Assembly (NCBI GenBank): GCA_030142905.1
Contig: JASJOG010000018.1
Location: 2,859,001-2,923,000 of the forward strand
Source: Heliopora coerulea
Lineage: Eukaryota > Cnidaria > Anthozoa > Scleralcyonacea > Helioporidae
Length of the DNA: 64,000 nucleotides
Direction of reading: 5' to 3'
The notes below the pieces were generated by a model. The model was given only the letters and a program-made list of their open reading frames with translations, did no database searches and was not told the origin of the DNA. Position 1 is the first letter of the stretch; the number at the start of each line of letters is the position of its first letter. Positions 63,551 through 64,000 of the stretch are shown one piece after another. The translations under genes were made by a program, and so were the position numbers.

Positions 63551-64000
63551 ATGGGTTCAACTAGTGACGGCCATAAAAAGCTTCCAACTCCAGTAATAGG
63601 CAATAAAGCGCACCAGCCACGTTCCTTCAAGTTTCCCAAGCGTGATTTTGGCAAAACGTCAGTTGTGAAGCGCTCGTTTCAGCCGCAGTGGTTTGACAGA
63701 TGGCAATGGCTTCACTACAGTGAAGAGAAAGATCTCGCGTTTTGTTTCACATGTATCGTTGCGTACGAAAACAATCACCTTGTACCAGATCGATGCCTTG
63801 AACCAACATTTATTTCTACTGGCTTCTGTAACGGGAAGGATGCTGCGCTGAAGTTCAACAAGTATGAAGGAAGTCGTTGCCACAAAGATGCTCTTCTAAA
63901 GACGAACACGATTCCCGCAACTACTAAAGATGTGAGTGGCAAAGTTACCGTACGTGAAATCGTCCACTACTTTCAGAAGTGCTCTGATGCTCAATTGCAG
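63551..64000 (+). CDS. hAT transposase N-terminus (TTF zinc finger), open to window edge
   Basis: From ATG 63551 all 150 codons to base 64000 are open: MGSTSDGHKKLPTPVIGNKA, RSFKFPKRDFGKTSVVKRSF, QPQWFDRWQWLHYSEEKDLA, FCFTCIVAYENNHLV, FISTGFCNGKDAALKFNKYE, GSRCHKDALL. The Cys/His spacing (FCFTC, then GFCNGKDAA and RCHKDAL) is the TTF zinc finger of ZMYM1-like hAT proteins. The start sits 17 bases after the 8-bp duplication of the nested hAT, so that element lies immediately 5' of the gene or in its leader. The rest is outside the window. Confidence 0.85.
   Translation, partial: MGSTSDGHKKLPTPVIGNKAHQPRSFKFPKRDFGKTSVVKRSFQPQWFDRWQWLHYSEEKDLAFCFTCIVAYENNHLVPDRCLEPTFISTGFCNGKDAALKFNKYEGSRCHKDALLKTNTIPATTKDVSGKVTVREIVHYFQKCSDAQLQ

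Larger units (their letters stand above)
59393..64000 (+). mobile_element. Possible second hAT, host of the nested hAT; runs off the right edge
   Basis: CAGGGCCGGCGGAACAGGGG at 59393 looks like a hAT terminus. A TTF zinc-finger hAT gene starts at 63551, just after the nested hAT (59731-63525). The right end is outside the window, so the terminus pairing is not testable here. Confidence 0.45.

Overview
This window is eukaryotic, AT-rich and intron-containing. By eye it is almost entirely transposable elements (TEs), many nested inside one another. The mixture points to a marine invertebrate, most likely a cnidarian such as a stony coral: Penelope-like elements (PLEs), Crypton-type tyrosine-recombinase elements, TTF-zinc-finger hATs, a PIF/Harbinger element with a MADF partner gene, Tc1/mariner families and SGNH-ORF1 non-LTR elements. 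That assignment is inference from TE content. No rRNA, CRISPR array or clear multi-exon host gene was seen.

Layout. 1-1.9 kb: internally deleted non-LTR element (minus) running off the left edge, then GATA/GGAT arrays. 3-4.7 kb: copy 1 of a dispersed repeat whose copy 2 is at 24.5-26.3 kb. 5.8-6.1 kb: PLE-type terminus with a tRNA-like segment. 7.4-7.9 kb: non-LTR RT remnant with a perfect hairpin. 8.35-9.77 kb: Tc1 element with one nonsense codon. 10.07-11.79 kb: Tc1-type element with an intact DD34E ORF and long TIRs. 13.2-14.1 kb: decayed PLE. 14.4-17.2 kb: 5'-truncated non-LTR element. 18.2-18.6 kb: decayed integrase exon. 20.5-24.5 kb: hAT. 26.4-30.0 kb: PIF/Harbinger element inserted in a PLE reverse transcriptase, with a second PLE copy in opposite orientation beside it.

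31.4-40 kb holds two Crypton-like elements. The second is split by two DNA transposons: a mariner-like element with ~0.4-kb TIRs and DD41D-like spacing (34351-36534), and an element of unassigned superfamily (37404-39717) with ~110-bp imperfect TIRs starting CACTGG, a TTA target duplication and a ~553-residue Cys-rich protein. Conceptually removing each insertion restores the interrupted Crypton reading frame. The second insertion is my best candidate for an under-described system.

41.9-46.2 kb: a 248-bp tandem array carrying tRNA-derived units, and a decayed MULE-type gene interrupted by a nearly perfect palindromic PLE (43302-45230). 46.6-51.4 kb: two more PLEs with inverted arms. 51.5-54 kb: fold-back elements and a Crypton-domain fragment. 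54.3-56.4 kb: SGNH-type ORF1 fragment. 56458-59223: nearly intact RT plus GIY-YIG PLE with a perfect 15-bp target duplication. 59731-63525: hAT with a perfect 8-bp duplication, apparently inserted just upstream of another hAT gene that starts at 63551 and runs off the right edge. PLE termini contain short segments matching a hammerhead-ribozyme core with a minimal stem III.
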